Assembly (NCBI RefSeq): GCF_040529185.1
Contig: NZ_CP159510.1
Span: forward strand, 1,860,001-1,924,000
Direction of reading: 5' to 3'
Length of the DNA stretch: 64,000 bases
DNA from: Sporolactobacillus sp. Y61
GTDB lineage: Bacteria; Bacillota; Bacilli; Bacillales; Sporolactobacillaceae
Shown: piece after piece, positions 37,992 through 47,261 of the stretch
Layout of the letters: each line of letters begins with the position of its first letter
Numbering within the stretch: the stretch's first letter is position 1
Made by a program: the position numbers and the translations under genes
The notes under the pieces: model-generated
Seen by the model: only the letters and a program-made list of their open reading frames with translations
Told to the model about the DNA's origin: nothing
Databases searched by the model: none

Positions 37992-39011
37992 ATGGATCAT
38001 TTACTGGAACTCAAAAATCTGACAGTTCATTTTAATCTATTTAATGCCACGGTACAGGCTGTTCGCGATGTCAGCTTTCATCTGGATAAGGGAGAGACAC
38101 TCGCTATCGTCGGTGAGTCCGGATCGGGCAAATCAGTGACATCAAAAGCCATTATGGGATTAATTCCAAATCCCCCTGGTGAAATTACGTCCGGAGAAAT
38201 TATATATAATGGCCATGATCTGGCAAAATACTCAAAAAAACAGATGCAACGGGTCAGAGGTAAAGAAATATCGATGATCTTTCAGGATCCGATGACTGCC
38301 CTGAACCCAACCATGAAAGTCGGAAAGCAGATCATGGAGAGTCTGATCAAACATCAGAATATGTCCAGACAGGAGGCACGCACCAGAACCGTTGAGTTAC
38401 TTAAACTGGTTGGCATCCCAAAACCTGAAAGCCGTGTGGATAATTATCCACATCAGTTTTCAGGAGGGATGAGACAGCGCGTGGTCATTGCCATTGCTCT
38501 GGCGTGCAATCCGCAAATATTGATTGCAGATGAACCAACAACGGCACTGGATGTCACTATTCAGGCTCAGATTCTCGATCTGATGCGTGATCTGCAGCAG
38601 AAGACCGGCACAGCCATCATTTTGATTACACATGATCTGGGCGTTGTCGCAAATCTGGCTCAACGTGTGGCTGTCATGTATGGCGGTAAAATAGTTGAAA
38701 CAGGCACACTGGATGAAATTTTTTATAAACCGAAACATCCGTATACATGGGGGCTGTTGTCGTCCATGCCAAAACTGCATGCAAAAACAGATAAACTGAC
38801 AGCAATCCCCGGCTCTCCGCCTGATCTCAGTGATCCTCCAAAAGGCTGCCCTTTTGCTCCGAGATGTCCGTATGCGATGAAAGTGTGCACCGATCACATG
38901 CCGGATTATACCGAGTTGTCAGCAACACAAAAGACAGCCTGCTGGCTGCTGGATGATCGTGCACCGAAAGTCGATCCGCCTCAGTCGATCGGTGTAGGAG
39001 GGAAAGCGTAA
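37992..39011 (+). CDS. oppD: Oligopeptide ABC transporter ATPase OppD
   Basis: One of two ATPases of the Opp importer, 339 aa. Walker [10 protein letters not shown], signature [15 protein letters not shown] and Walker [13 protein letters not shown] are intact. The C-terminal oligopeptide-transporter extension has the cysteine-rich cluster [14 protein letters not shown], typical of Opp/Dpp ATPases and in some members a Fe-S site. The final base of its stop is the first base of the oppF ATG. Confidence 0.95.
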   Translation: MDHLLELKNLTVHFNLFNATVQAVRDVSFHLDKGETLAIVGESGSGKSVTSKAIMGLIPNPPGEITSGEIIYNGHDLAKYSKKQMQRVRGKEISMIFQDPMTALNPTMKVGKQIMESLIKHQNMSRQEARTRTVELLKLVGIPKPESRVDNYPHQFSGGMRQRVVIAIALACNPQILIADEPTTALDVTIQAQILDLMRDLQQKTGTAIILITHDLGVVANLAQRVAVMYGGKIVETGTLDEIFYKPKHPYTWGLLSSMPKLHAKTDKLTAIPGSPPDLSDPPKGCPFAPRCPYAMKVCTDHMPDYTELSATQKTACWLLDDRAPKVDPPQSIGVGGKA

Positions 39012-40009
39012 TGGTGGAAAAGAATGAAAAGCTTCTTGAAGTAAAAGATCTGAAAAAATACTTTAAAGTCGGCCATAAAGAAGTCCTGAAAGCAGTCGAT
39101 GATGTCACTTTTGATATCTATAAAGGTGAAACGCTGGGACTGGTTGGCGAGTCCGGGTGTGGTAAATCCACAACAGGACGTACGATTATTCGCTTATATG
39201 AACCAACAGGCGGTAAAATCATCTTTGATGGAAAAGATATCAGTGGGAAGATCTCCCGCAATACGAGACATCAGCTGACAAGAAGAATGCAGATGATTTT
39301 CCAGGATCCGTATGCCTCGCTGAATCCAAGAATGATGGTTAAAGATCTTATTGCTGAAGGACTCGATATTCATCATATGGTGAATTCAAATCGAGAAAGG
39401 CTGGATAAGGTTTATGAAATGCTTGAAACAGTTGGCCTGAATAAGGAGCATGCCAACCGTTTCCCGAACGAATTCAGTGGAGGGCAGCGGCAGCGAATAG
39501 GCATTGCACGGGCACTCGCGGTAGATCCTGATTTTGTTATCGCAGACGAACCGATCTCAGCACTTGATGTTTCTATTCAGGCACAGGTCGTGAACCTGCT
39601 TCAGGAATTGCAGGAGAAACATGGGCTGACCTTCCTGTTTATTGCCCATGACCTTTCAATGGTAAAGCATATCAGCGATCGTGTAGGCGTCATGTATCTC
39701 GGGAATATGGCAGAGCTGGCGACCAGTGATGAAGTGTACAATCATCCGCTTCATCCTTATACACAGTCACTTCTCTCAGCTATTCCTGTAGCTGATCCTG
39801 AAGTGGAACGTTCGCGGGAACGGATTATCCTTCAGGGAGATGTGCCGAGCCCAATTGATCCGCCGAGCGGCTGCCGGTTCCGGACACGCTGCCCATTTGC
39901 CATGGACATCTGTGCGAAGGTTAAACCCAGATGGCATGAAGTTGAAAAGGGACACTGGGTTGCCTGTCATCTTCATGATGAAGAAGTGAAAGATAAGGCG
40001 GCAAATTAA
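39011..40009 (+). CDS. oppF: Oligopeptide ABC transporter ATPase OppF
   Basis: The second Opp ATPase, 332 aa. Walker [10 protein letters not shown], signature [15 protein letters not shown], Walker [13 protein letters not shown] and the C-terminal cluster [14 protein letters not shown] are present. It ends the oppA-oppA-oppBCDF set. A strong terminator follows, and the 58 aa gene on the opposite strand has its stop codon inside that terminator. Confidence 0.95.
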   Translation: MVEKNEKLLEVKDLKKYFKVGHKEVLKAVDDVTFDIYKGETLGLVGESGCGKSTTGRTIIRLYEPTGGKIIFDGKDISGKISRNTRHQLTRRMQMIFQDPYASLNPRMMVKDLIAEGLDIHHMVNSNRERLDKVYEMLETVGLNKEHANRFPNEFSGGQRQRIGIARALAVDPDFVIADEPISALDVSIQAQVVNLLQELQEKHGLTFLFIAHDLSMVKHISDRVGVMYLGNMAELATSDEVYNHPLHPYTQSLLSAIPVADPEVERSRERIILQGDVPSPIDPPSGCRFRTRCPFAMDICAKVKPRWHEVEKGHWVACHLHDEEVKDKAAN

Positions 40010-40020
40010 GAAAACAGAGT

Positions 40021-40068
40021 AAGGACACAGAGAGCATTTGAAATGACTTCTCTGTGTCCTTATTTTTT
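40021..40068 (+). terminator. Intrinsic terminator after oppF
   Basis: AAGGACACAGAG pairs with CTCTGTGTCCTT around a 17-base loop, followed by a T-rich tail. Confidence 0.9.
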
Positions 40069-40236
40069 CGCCTTCGCTTTGACCAGCTGCAGGACGATAA
40101 ATAAACCAATCGTCAGAAAAAGAACTGACCCGATAAGCCAGTCACTGATTTGTCCCGTTACCTGATTCAGGATCATTAGTACGGACATGATCATGGCGCT
40201 GGCCAGAGTGAGTATCCTGATCCATACAATTCTCAT
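40060..40236 (-). CDS. Small membrane protein (58 aa)
   Basis: A 58-residue reading frame beginning MRIVWIRILT and ending KAKAKK. Two hydrophobic segments (about 3-24 and 33-52) are separated by a short polar turn, and the tail is basic, so a small two-helix membrane protein is likely. It has a GGGGAA ribosome site seven bases before ATG. A well-spaced minus-strand promoter lies upstream (TTGTCC, 17 bases, TATAAT at 40313-40285). I recognise no family. It is convergent with oppF. Confidence 0.6.
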   Translation of the reverse strand: MRIVWIRILTLASAMIMSVLMILNQVTGQISDWLIGSVLFLTIGLFIVLQLVKAKAKK

Positions 40237-40577
40237 GTTTATGTTCCCCTGTTATGAATAATTTTTTGTTCTTATTCGTACATTATTATAGAGATAGACG
40301 TGGATCCGGACAAGTTTGGTCATCCGTCTGGTGATCTGGCATCATAGGTGCAGATTCATATAGACCAGGGCTGATCAGTCAGTTTTTCATAAGGGATCCT
40401 TTTTGGCTGATGTGACTGAAGAATCTGAGACAATGTAACAAAATAGACACAGGTTGAGAATATTCATTGCTTCTTGAGATTACCCCTTTCCATCGAAAAA
40501 AAGAACCGGGTTGACAAATGAAGCATAAAGAGAAACAATGTTTTTAACTATTGACTCGTTAAAGGAGGCGATATGAA
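40237..40577. other. Intergenic region between two small ORFs
   Basis: These 341 bases hold the minus-strand promoter of the 58 aa gene (40285-40313). A perfect plus-strand TTGACA at 40511-40516 has a weak AACAAT 17 bases later and may drive the 41 aa ORF. I see no further ORF with a ribosome site. Confidence 0.5.
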
Positions 40578-40703
40578 GTGAAGCAGAAAAATGTCAGGCG
40601 CAGGCGCAAAAATTCAATTCGAAAGTGGTTGAAAGAAACCCTGGGACAATTGCGTCCGAAGACTCAGGACACTCCGTCAGCAAACCTGAAACTGCCGGCA
40701 TGA
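40578..40703 (+). CDS. Small basic protein (41 aa)
   Basis: GTG 40578 follows a very strong ribosome site (AAAGGAGGCGAT, 40561-40572). The 41-residue product is highly basic at the N-terminus (KQKNVRRRRKNSIRKW) and has a polar tail ending LKLPA. A two-codon ORF (ATG-AAG-stop at 40573) overlaps the start. A hairpin follows 55 bases downstream. No family is recognised; nucleic-acid binding is a guess from charge only. Confidence 0.5.
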   Translation: MKQKNVRRRRKNSIRKWLKETLGQLRPKTQDTPSANLKLPA

Positions 40704-40758
40704 ACCACTGACTATTGATTGGGATAACAATTAAAATAAACTGGAGATTGACAATTGA

Positions 40759-40799
40759 CACGAGAAAAGGACTTCTTTATTAGAAGTCCTTTTCTCGTG
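40759..40799. terminator. Long hairpin after the 41 aa ORF
   Basis: A perfect 17-bp inverted repeat, CACGAGAAAAGGACTTC with GAAGTCCTTTTCTCGTG, surrounds a seven-base loop. The T residues are inside the stem. Confidence 0.7.
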
Positions 40800-40971
40800 C
40801 AGTAAACAGTGAGATGTCGGATAATGTCGAATAACGGTCTGTTATGTTTGGTCATGGCGAACGATTTTTTTATTTTAGCAAAAAAAAGGGTAGGAAATTT
40901 AGAAGAATTATTATATAATAAAAATACCCAGGGAAAAGGATCATCCATATTTAAAGGAGGGTAAAATAGAT

Positions 40972-41367
40972 ATGGTTATACTATATACATCTCCAAGCTG
41001 CACATCGTGCAGAAAAGCAAAAGCATGGTTGAAAGCCCACGACATCCCATTCAAGGAGAGGAATATTTTTTCCGAACCTCTATCGATTGAAGAAATTAAG
41101 GAAATACTTCGAATGACCGAAGATGGAACAGATGAGATTATTTCAACGCGTTCGAAAGCATTCCAGGAATTGAACATAAACCTTGATACTATGTCTATTC
41201 AGGACCTGTTTGAGTTGATCAGAGATAATCCGGGATTACTGCGTCGCCCGATTATGCTTGATGATAAACGACTCCAGGTCGGTTACAATGATGACGAAAT
41301 TCGCCGCTTCCTGCCGCGTAAGGTACGTACATTCCAGTTACATGAAGCGCAGCGTCTCGTCAACTGA
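40972..41367 (+). CDS. spx: Transcriptional regulator Spx
   Basis: Spx binds the RNA polymerase alpha subunit C-terminal domain and directs the disulfide-stress response. The 131 aa protein has an ArsC-like thioredoxin fold with the redox switch C10-T-S-C13. G52 and the R91-R92-P motif are conserved. The ribosome site is AAAGGAGGG. An AT-rich region with TATAAT at 40914-40919 lies upstream. The ClpXP adaptor for Spx (SpxH) is encoded at 47262-48164 in this window. Confidence 0.96.
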   Translation: MVILYTSPSCTSCRKAKAWLKAHDIPFKERNIFSEPLSIEEIKEILRMTEDGTDEIISTRSKAFQELNINLDTMSIQDLFELIRDNPGLLRRPIMLDDKRLQVGYNDDEIRRFLPRKVRTFQLHEAQRLVN

Positions 41368-41397
41368 TTCTATTGTCTTCATACAGATCAGGGTCAT

Positions 41398-41440
41398 AAA
41401 CAGGGCAACCACTCTAATTGAATGGTTGCCCTGTTTATTT
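41398..41440 (+). terminator. Intrinsic terminator after spx
   Basis: AAACAGGGCAACCA pairs with TGGTTGCCCTGTTT, followed by a T-rich tail that merges into repeat copy D. Confidence 0.9.
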
Positions 41441-41651
41441 ATCCCGCATGAACGGGCAGGTCCACCTCAGGGTCATAAAGAAAAACGAACAGGCCTGGGT
41501 GGGGGATCACTCCCGCTGCAGTCCGGTAGGTTCAGCGAACAATCAGTAAGGGATGGGCGCAGAAAAAAAACGAGGGCGTCCTGCCGTAACGCCTGCACGA
41601 GCACGTCCTGTGCGCCCGAAAAAACCTTCACTGAATGAAATTTCACTTTAT
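41437..41651 (+). repeat. Interspersed repeat copy D (long form)
   Basis: A long-form copy beginning TTTATCCCG-CATGAA-CGGG and ending ATGAAATTTCACTTTA. It contains CTCAGGGTCATAAAG, GGTGGGGGATCACT, GGTTCAGCGAACAATCAG, GATGGGCGCAG and CGCCTGCACGAGCACGTCCTG followed by GCGCCC. It lies between spx and the TerC-type gene, directly after the spx terminator. The remaining bases to 41822 hold no gene. Confidence 0.85.
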
Positions 41652-41822
41652 CTTTAGGGCTCTATTTTGCCCTTTTGGAATTGAGCGGAAGGGGCAAAAC
41701 TTCCGCGGGATCCGGAAATCCGGCAGCGAGGATATCGGGCGGGGAGGCTCACATTCTTGAGAGCAGCGGGTACCTGGAGCCAAAAAAAAACGGACGGGTT
41801 TAACTGAGCTATTTTTACGTCA

Positions 41823-42503
41823 TCATCTTCCAGTCGTGAAACCGGTAGATTTTCTATTGAACATCCAGCCACAAAAGATGACAAGCAAAATCAGAATGAC
41901 CGGAAGAAGATGTGCTGCATGAGGTAAGAGCGCAACCACGTGTTCGAGTTTGGGTTCGCTGAGTATCATTTCTGATGCTGTATAAACCAGGACGGCACCG
42001 CCGCCGTATATCAGGATCGGGAGTTTCTCCATTGCGGTCAGAATAAGCTTACTGCCCCAGATAATAATTGGAACCGAAATGATTAATCCGATGGCAATAT
42101 AGCCAATATGGCCTCTGGCTGCCCCGGCAATAGCCAGCATATTATCAAGCCCCATAACGACATCAGCGATGACAATCGTACGTACGGCTCCGAAGAGGGA
42201 GGGTCCGGCTGTAATATGATGTTTTTCTTCTTTGCTTGTGATCAGGCGGAAAGCAATCATAATCAGAAAGATACCACCGATAAACAGAAGGTAAGGAATG
42301 CTAAGTAATGAAACAATGATTGCCGTCAGGCTGATTCGAACGAGGACAGCAAGACCGGTTCCGATAAGAATGGCTTTATTGCGCTGCTTCTCAGGGAGTT
42401 TCCGGCAGGCGAGTGCAATCACGATCGCATTATCACCGCCGAGTATGATATCAATGAAGATGATCTTCATAATAAACAGCAGAACGTCAGGCTCAAAGGG
42501 CAT
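41823..42503 (-). CDS. yjbE: TerC family integral membrane protein (YjbE)
   Basis: A 226 aa membrane protein with about seven hydrophobic segments and the TerC-family acidic motifs LGGDNAIVIALA near residue 20 and DVVMGLDNMLAIAG near 120. Family members are linked to metal handling, notably manganese export and metalation of exported proteins. B. subtilis yjbE occupies the same place between spx and mecA. The ATG at 42503 follows an AAGGAG ribosome site. It is transcribed toward spx. Confidence 0.88.
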   Translation of the reverse strand: MPFEPDVLLFIMKIIFIDIILGGDNAIVIALACRKLPEKQRNKAILIGTGLAVLVRISLTAIIVSLLSIPYLLFIGGIFLIMIAFRLITSKEEKHHITAGPSLFGAVRTIVIADVVMGLDNMLAIAGAARGHIGYIAIGLIISVPIIIWGSKLILTAMEKLPILIYGGGAVLVYTASEMILSEPKLEHVVALLPHAAHLLPVILILLVIFCGWMFNRKSTGFTTGR

Positions 42504-42789
42504 GAATCAATACTCCTTTCTTCCATTCATTCCAGCCTATGCACACTTGTCCCTGATCATGCCCGTGGCGTCATATGGCACGCATATATCTGATGACATA
42601 TTTCACTGAGAAGGGAAATAGGATGAAGCATGTGCAGCACTTTTCGGGCAAATGTGGAAAATGCATCAGACCATGTGTTTTCTATTTCAATCGTTACTGA
42701 TTTATCATACAATGAAAGTACAAGAAGGAAGTTGTCTCATTGAAGATAGTCACTCCCCATGCCATTGAATTGAGAAGGGAGAGATAGCG

Positions 42790-43494
42790 ATGAAAATAGA
42801 AAGAATTAATGAAAATACCCTGAAATTTTATATCAGCTATCTGGATATTGAAGATCGCGGATTTGATCGTGAGGAAATCTGGTATAACAGGGAAAGAAGT
42901 GAAGAACTGTTCTGGCAAATGATGGATGAGGCACACAGTCAGGAATCTTTTTCTCTCGAGGGACCTCTGTGGATACAGGTACAGGCATTAGAGAAGGGCA
43001 TGGAGATCATTGTGACCCGCGCGCAGATTATGAAAAAAGGACTCACTCCTCAACTGCCTGAGCCTGCCGGCAACAACCATGAAAAAGATCAGACTGAAAA
43101 ACTCGATCAGCTGACAGATAAGCATTCTGCTGCCAGACAGGAAAATATACCGGTGAACGGTGAGGGTAAAGAACATCTTTCAGAAGATGATTCGGAAGAT
43201 CTGTCGTTTGTATTTAACTTTAAAGAATTTGAAGATATGATTTCACTCAGTCATGCTTTTAAACCCCATCCGGAGACAGAGATGGATCTCTATGTTTATC
43301 AGGGAAAGTACTTTCTGAATGTAACATTTTCTGATCAGCTTCCGGAAGAAGAGCAGGATGATGATCTGAGCCGGATTCTGGAATATGGACTTGAGAGTAA
43401 CCTGACGACAGCCATGCTTGAGGAGTATGGTAAAAAACTGATCAGTCAATCTGCACTCCAGGTGATAAAAAAACATTTTCCCTTATTAAAATAA
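42790..43494 (+). CDS. mecA: Adaptor protein MecA
   Basis: MecA is the ClpC adaptor that targets ComK and other proteins to ClpCP and so controls competence. The 234 aa protein has the conserved N-terminal substrate-binding domain (MKIERINENTLKFYIS, DREEIWYNRERSEELFWQMM). A variable acidic linker (about 80-145) and the C-terminal ClpC-binding domain (from about 150, FEDMISLS) follow. The ribosome site is GGGAGAGA. Its 3' untranslated region contains repeat copy E before a terminator. Confidence 0.95.
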   Translation: MKIERINENTLKFYISYLDIEDRGFDREEIWYNRERSEELFWQMMDEAHSQESFSLEGPLWIQVQALEKGMEIIVTRAQIMKKGLTPQLPEPAGNNHEKDQTEKLDQLTDKHSAARQENIPVNGEGKEHLSEDDSEDLSFVFNFKEFEDMISLSHAFKPHPETEMDLYVYQGKYFLNVTFSDQLPEEEQDDDLSRILEYGLESNLTTAMLEEYGKKLISQSALQVIKKHFPLLK

Positions 43495-43651
43495 AGTGAA
43501 ACTTCAAACAGTGCGGGTCTTCTTCATCTCCCTCTGATTGTTCGCTGAACCCATCGGGCCGCCGCGGACAGTTCTCCCCCCACCCGGGCAAGTTCGTTTA
43601 CCCTCATGACCCTGAGGGGATATTGCCCATTCATGCGGAATAAATTTTCAT
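43494..43651 (-). repeat. Interspersed repeat copy E (short form, inverted)
   Basis: Read on the minus strand this begins TTCCGCATGAATGGGCA and continues CCTCAGGGTCATGAGGGTAAA, CCCGGGTGGGGG, CCCGATGGGTTCAGCG and AACAATCAGAGGGAGATGAAG, ending TTTGAAGTTTCACTTTA. It lacks the GGGCGCAGG...GCGCCC module, as in copy A. It starts at the last base of the mecA stop codon. Confidence 0.85.
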
Positions 43652-43664
43652 AAACAGTCAGGCC

Positions 43665-43702
43665 ATTCGGCAGGATCGAAAAGACTTCCTGTCGAATTTT
43701 TT
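43665..43702 (+). terminator. Intrinsic terminator of mecA
   Basis: ATTCGGCAGGA pairs with TCCTGTCGAAT (one G-T pair), followed by six T residues. It is 170 bases after the mecA stop, beyond repeat copy E. Confidence 0.85.
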
Positions 43703-43874
43703 ATGATCAGGATGTTTCTGTTCAGTCATACGGATCCGCTCGAGCTGCCCCCCGTTCTCCGCAAGTCCCGCCCGTCTCCGGTCTGCAGTCTTATTTCACG
43801 AATCTGTGCCATTTCGAGCCAGTCGTTGCTATTGAACAGAACACCTGATAATGATCAGTGGAAAGAGTGAGGCT

Positions 43875-45095
43875 ATGCTTGTTGCGCTTCGGGATAATGG
43901 ACAGGTGCTGTCCCTTGTTTCTTCCAGCCTCTCACGCCGGGAATTAATGATGATGCGTGACCGAGAAAATTTTAGCTGCCCGGTATGTGGTTCCCCTGTA
44001 CGCCTGAAATTAGGTCTGCAGAAAAAATGGCATTTTTCCCACTACGCGAAAGATCAGTGTATTGTGGAGTCAGAACCGGAGTCCGAGATACATCTGACAG
44101 GAAAATCTGATTTATTTAAGTGGACAAGGGATAATGGACATCAGGCGGAACTGGAATACTATCTGAAGGAGATCCGCCAGCGTCCGGACATTTTTCTCCC
44201 GGGTATTCAGCCTGAAGCGATTGAGTATCAATGCAGTTCCATCACGGAAACAACCCTGTCGGATAGAACAGCCGGCTACCGGCAACTCGGCATTCGCCCG
44301 GTCTGGATCATGGGCGGCTGTCGTAAAAAGAAAAAGGGCAGTTATCTGTCGCTGTCGGGCTTTGAGCCACTGACCATGGCTTATAACAGACAAGACGGTC
44401 ATCCCTTTGTTTCATCCTATTTCGTCTGCTATTATTTTCCTTCAGAAAAGCTGCTCTGTTTTTCCGGGCATATTCATTCCATATCAAAAACACAATTTAT
44501 TTCCGAGGAAATGTATATGCCCTTACAGCAGATCAGACCTTTCCATCTGATCAGGCCGGTGCTGCCTTTTCATCCTTCTTCTTTTATGGAAAAATGGGTG
44601 CATTATAAAAGAAGACAGCGACTCCATGTATCGGCACATACGACGGAGTCAGAAATGTTATTGCGTGTGCTGGCTTATCAGATGAGGAGCAATTATGCTT
44701 ATTTTCCGGCCTTCGTCGGCATTCCACATGAACATTATGTCCATCTCTCTTCGCCGCCCCATCTGTGGCAAATGTGGATCTATCTGATCATGAGCGGAAA
44801 CCGCAGGCTATGGGTCACACCGGAATACCTGATCCACAGATCCGGAGGAGAAAAAGTTAAGCGTTTCTTCAGAAGGAGACAACTGCCGTTATGTCCGCAA
44901 ATTTCTTTAAAAACAATAATAAAAACGTATCTGAATCAGCTTGTTTTTCTCAACGCAGTAAGGGAGAAGGAGGGGGCGTATCAGCTGAAGGATGAAGCGG
45001 TCCGTGTTGCGCATGATATGGACAGGCTCCTTCAGAGAGATGCCGCCGTCCTGAAAGCTCTTTCTGAACGGCCTGATCCTTCACCTGTGCCGTAA
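43875..45095 (+). CDS. coiA: Competence protein CoiA
   Basis: CoiA is a nuclease-like protein needed for processing incoming DNA during transformation. The product is about 406 aa. The zinc-finger-like region CPVCGSPVRLKLG followed by WHFSH is near residues 38-60, and the nuclease-core part EIHLTGKSDLFKW...AELEYYL and AIEYQCSSI follows. An ATG at 43851 lacks a ribosome site. ATG 43875 is preceded by GGAAAG and GTGAGG and is preferred. It lies between mecA and pepF as in B. subtilis. Confidence 0.88.
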   Translation: MLVALRDNGQVLSLVSSSLSRRELMMMRDRENFSCPVCGSPVRLKLGLQKKWHFSHYAKDQCIVESEPESEIHLTGKSDLFKWTRDNGHQAELEYYLKEIRQRPDIFLPGIQPEAIEYQCSSITETTLSDRTAGYRQLGIRPVWIMGGCRKKKKGSYLSLSGFEPLTMAYNRQDGHPFVSSYFVCYYFPSEKLLCFSGHIHSISKTQFISEEMYMPLQQIRPFHLIRPVLPFHPSSFMEKWVHYKRRQRLHVSAHTTESEMLLRVLAYQMRSNYAYFPAFVGIPHEHYVHLSSPPHLWQMWIYLIMSGNRRLWVTPEYLIHRSGGEKVKRFFRRRQLPLCPQISLKTIIKTYLNQLVFLNAVREKEGAYQLKDEAVRVAHDMDRLLQRDAAVLKALSERPDPSPVP

Positions 45096-45181
45096 ATCCG
45101 TGAATCACTTTACGGACTGGATAAAAATGGAGTACGATAAAAGAAATACCTGATGAGGATAAGTGTAATGGAGGTGCCGAC

Positions 45182-46996
45182 ATGGCCAGTCAAAGTACAA
45201 CAGAACTCCCGAAAAGGGAGGACGTACCCGTTAAAGAAAAATGGGATCTGGAAGCTATTTATCCCAATATTGAGGCATGGGAAGCTGCTTTCAGCAAAGT
45301 AAAAGAGTTGATTGGGGAAGTCGAGTCCTATAAGGGGAAAGCCGGCCAGTCTTCAGCAAACCTGTTTACCCTGTTGAAAAAGCAGGATGAACTGACTGAA
45401 TTATTATACAAGGTTTACGTCTACGCGCATATGAAAAACGATGAAGACACTGCAAACCCGACCTTTCAGGCACTCCATGACCGTGCCGGAAATCTTGCCA
45501 CGGTTGCCGGAAGTCGTCTGGCTTTTATCGTCCCGGAAATATTAGCTATTAATCCGGAAAAACTGAAAGAATTTATCGCGACAAATAAGGATTTGCAGCT
45601 TTATAAACATGCCATTGAGGAAATCACACGCACCCGTCCGCATGTTCTCGACGCGGAAAAAGAAGCCTTACTGGCAGCAGCCGGTGATGTCGCAGATGCC
45701 TCATCAACGACGTTTGGAATGCTGAATAATGCGGATCTGAAATTCCCGAAAATTAAGGATGAAAAGGGTAATGAGACAGAAATTACCCATGGTCGATACG
45801 GACGGTTTATGGAAAGTGATAACCGCAGGGTGAGAAAAGATACATTTGAAGGCATCTACCAGACGTATGGGTCTTTTAAAAATACGCTCGCGTCGACACT
45901 CAGCGGACAGATCAAAAGAGATAATTTCTATGCTCAGGCGAGACACTACAGAACAGCAAGGGAGGCTGCCCTGTTCAGTAACAACATTCCTGAAAAGGTA
46001 TATGACAATTTAATCGCTGTCGTCCATAAAAATCTGCCTCTGATGTACCGCTATGTCGCTCTTCGGAAAAAAACGCTGAAACTTGATGAGCTCCATATGT
46101 ACGATCTATATGCACCGCTTGTCCCGAATGTGAAGATCAAAGTGACCTACGATGAAGCTCAGGATATCGTTCTGAAAGGTCTTGCTCCTCTTGGCGAGGA
46201 TTATCTGGATGTCATCAGGGACGGCTTTAAAAAACGCTGGATTGACGTCCGTGAAACACAAAATAAAAGAAGCGGAGGCTATTCAGGGGGAAGCTACGGG
46301 ACAATGCCTTACATTCTGCTTAACTGGCAGGACAATTTGAACAGTGTCTTCACGCTTGCCCATGAACTTGGGCACTCCATGCACAGTTATTATTCCCGGA
46401 CGAATCAGCCATACCCTTATTCGGATTATTCGATTTTTGTTGCAGAGGTAGCTTCAACATGTAATGAGGCACTGCTTAATTATTACCTGCTCCATCACAC
46501 GGAGGATAAAAAGAAGAAACTCTTTCTGCTGAATCATCAGCTGGAGGGATTTAAGGCCACCGTGTTCCGGCAGACGATGTTTGCGGAGTTTGAACACTTG
46601 ATTCATGAGAAAGCGCGCGAAGGGGTCGCCTTAACTGCAGATTTTCTGACAAGTCAATATTATGATCTGAATAAAACTTATTTTGGTTCAGATATCACGG
46701 TTGATAAACAGATCGGACTCGAGTGGGCAAGAATCCCTCATTTTTACTATAATTACTATGTATACCAGTACGCCACGGGATACAGTGCCGCTTCAGCGCT
46801 TTCCAGTCAGATCCTGAATGAAGGCGCCCCTGCGGTGTCACGGTATAAGGATTATCTGAAGTCGGGAAGTTCTGATTACCCGATTGAAGTCTTGAAAAAA
46901 GCGGGAGTAGATATGACAGATCCCCGACCCATTCAGCAGGCCATGGATCACTTCGCAAAAGTTCTTGATGAAACAGAATCATTAATGTTTCAATGA
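45182..46996 (+). CDS. pepF: Oligoendopeptidase F (M3B)
   Basis: A cytosolic zinc metallopeptidase that degrades imported or internal oligopeptides. The 604 aa product has the helical N-terminal domain and the zinc motif HELGH at 394-398, with the third zinc ligand region EVASTCNEALL about 24 residues later. The ATG follows GGAGGTG. It is the immediate neighbour of coiA, and a strong terminator follows. Confidence 0.95.
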   Translation: MASQSTTELPKREDVPVKEKWDLEAIYPNIEAWEAAFSKVKELIGEVESYKGKAGQSSANLFTLLKKQDELTELLYKVYVYAHMKNDEDTANPTFQALHDRAGNLATVAGSRLAFIVPEILAINPEKLKEFIATNKDLQLYKHAIEEITRTRPHVLDAEKEALLAAAGDVADASSTTFGMLNNADLKFPKIKDEKGNETEITHGRYGRFMESDNRRVRKDTFEGIYQTYGSFKNTLASTLSGQIKRDNFYAQARHYRTAREAALFSNNIPEKVYDNLIAVVHKNLPLMYRYVALRKKTLKLDELHMYDLYAPLVPNVKIKVTYDEAQDIVLKGLAPLGEDYLDVIRDGFKKRWIDVRETQNKRSGGYSGGSYGTMPYILLNWQDNLNSVFTLAHELGHSMHSYYSRTNQPYPYSDYSIFVAEVASTCNEALLNYYLLHHTEDKKKKLFLLNHQLEGFKATVFRQTMFAEFEHLIHEKAREGVALTADFLTSQYYDLNKTYFGSDITVDKQIGLEWARIPHFYYNYYVYQYATGYSAASALSSQILNEGAPAVSRYKDYLKSGSSDYPIEVLKKAGVDMTDPRPIQQAMDHFAKVLDETESLMFQ

Positions 46997-47009
46997 TACA
47001 TGAACATGT

Positions 47010-47041
47010 AAAAAAGATCCGTGTTATTCGGATCTTTTTTT
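47010..47041 (+). terminator. Intrinsic terminator after pepF
   Basis: AAAAAGATCCG pairs with CGGATCTTTTT, with a long T run. Confidence 0.92.
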
Positions 47042-47047
47042 AAACCC

Positions 47048-47215
47048 TTATTCATTCTTTTGTTTCCACGTGATGAGTCTGATAAAAAGAAACAGGAACA
47101 GAAAGAATAAACCGCCTGTCAGAATTAATGATTCAAGGTGCAGAAGTCCCAGTAAATAGTGATAAAAGCAGAAACCGAGGATCAGGATGAGGACGAATAC
47201 AGCAGTATAGCGCAT
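47048..47215 (-). CDS. Small membrane protein (55 aa)
   Basis: A 55-residue frame beginning MRYTAVFVLI and ending WKQKNE. Two strongly hydrophobic segments (about 4-26 and 30-47) suggest a small two-helix membrane protein. GGAGGG precedes the ATG with suitable spacing. It begins 46 bases after the spxH stop on the same strand, so it is probably co-transcribed with spxH. I cannot assign a family. Confidence 0.6.
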   Translation of the reverse strand: MRYTAVFVLILILGFCFYHYLLGLLHLESLILTGGLFFLFLFLFIRLITWKQKNE

Positions 47216-47261
47216 GTGAATCCCTCCGACGTATATGCTTTTATTAAAACAAGCTTACGTC

